Shown here piece by piece: positions 5,694 to 6,068 of a stretch of DNA of 6,068 bases. Origin of the DNA: an uncultured Collinsella sp. (GTDB lineage Bacteria > Actinomycetota > Coriobacteriia > Coriobacteriales > Coriobacteriaceae); contig CAUAGV010000107.1 in assembly GCA_958428675.1 (NCBI GenBank), forward strand, positions 1 through 6,068, written 5' to 3'. The notes below the pieces were generated by a model. The model did not search any database and was not told the origin of the DNA. It saw nothing but the letters and a program-made list of their open reading frames with translations. Every line of letters starts with the position of its first letter. The first letter of the stretch is position 1. The position numbers and the translations under genes are program-made.

Positions 5694-6068
5694 ATGCTTA
5701 CCAAACTCCTCTGCGAATTCGGCGCAACGGCCCTCATGATCATCTTTGGCGTGGGCGTGCACTGCGATACCGTGCTCAAGGGCACCAAGTATCAGGGCTC
5801 CGGCCATATGTTTGCCATCACCACCTGGTCTTTTGGCATCTCGGTCTGCCTGTTTGTCTTTGGCGGCGCCGTGTGCATGAACCCGGCTATGGTGCTTGCC
5901 CAGTGCATCGTAGGCCTGGTGCCGTGGAGCAGCTGCATCCCCTTCATGATTGCCGATATGCTCGGCGGCTTTGTGGGCGCCGTAATCGCTTGGCTTATGT
6001 ATGCCGATGAGTTCAAGGCTTCCGAGGGCGTCGTCGACCCCATTGCCCAGCGCAATATCTTCTCGACC
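5694..6068 (+). CDS. larD: LarD-type lactic acid channel (aquaglyceroporin family), 3'-truncated
   Basis: Inner-membrane channel of the MIP/aquaglyceroporin family. The closest type is LarD/GlpF1 of lactobacilli, known to pass uncharged D- and L-lactic acid. The first 125 codons are visible, and the gene leaves the window in frame; family members have about 235-240 residues. Hydrophobic segments lie at about 8-24, 38-60 and 82-102. The first NPA half-helix is at 63-65 within CMNPAMVLAQ; the usual MIP motif is HxNPAVT, and the Cys in place of His and AMV in place of AVT match my recollection of LarD-like proteins. The second NPA motif lies beyond the window. ATG 5694 follows AAGG (5686-5689) by four bases. 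It is 49 bases after larA with no terminator between, so cotranscription is likely. A glycerol facilitator is the alternative, less likely given the larA neighbour and the motif. Confidence 0.88.
   Translation, partial: MLTKLLCEFGATALMIIFGVGVHCDTVLKGTKYQGSGHMFAITTWSFGISVCLFVFGGAVCMNPAMVLAQCIVGLVPWSSCIPFMIADMLGGFVGAVIAWLMYADEFKASEGVVDPIAQRNIFST

Noticed and set aside
5792..6055. 87-codon - strand open frame over the larD-like gene
   Set aside because: It is antisense to a clear membrane-channel coding sequence, without a ribosome binding site or recognisable domain.

Overview
The window looks like a chromosomal segment of a high-GC Gram-positive gut bacterium. Collinsella or a close relative in the Coriobacteriia is my best guess, from the GC-rich third codon positions, the strong purine-rich ribosome binding sites and the gene mix. 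That assignment is inference, because no marker settles the genus. All four supported genes lie on the + strand. No RNA gene, CRISPR array, transposase or phage gene is visible.

Layout: (1) The 3' two-thirds of hisS (histidyl-tRNA synthetase) runs in from the left edge and ends at a GC-rich hairpin terminator near 980-1021. (2) A short intergenic region carries an inverted repeat and a TATAAT-type promoter. It leads to a complete ppc (phosphoenolpyruvate carboxylase), probably started from GTG at 1180. (3) A 373-base gene-free stretch (3994-4366) is unusually structured. It holds a 127-base nested inverted repeat, a small hairpin, a clear intrinsic terminator with a U-tract, a weak promoter candidate and a pair of 11-bp direct repeats spaced 20 bp apart. 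(4) larA, a nickel-pincer-dependent lactate racemase, probably starts at TTG 4367. With that start its active-site residues fall on the same numbers as in Lactiplantibacillus plantarum LarA. (5) After a 49-base gap containing a perfect palindrome, the first 125 codons of an aquaglyceroporin-family channel of the LarD (lactic acid channel) type run off the right edge.

How the genes fit together: hisS and ppc appear to be separate transcription units. larA and the larD-like gene look like an operon in which the channel passes lactic acid across the membrane and the racemase interconverts its D and L forms. The LarA cofactor needs LarB, LarC and LarE, none of which is in this window. PEP carboxylase supplies oxaloacetate and has no visible regulatory link to the lar pair. 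I see no wholly new system. The items most worth a second look are the non-coding elements around ppc and larA and the larA start codon.
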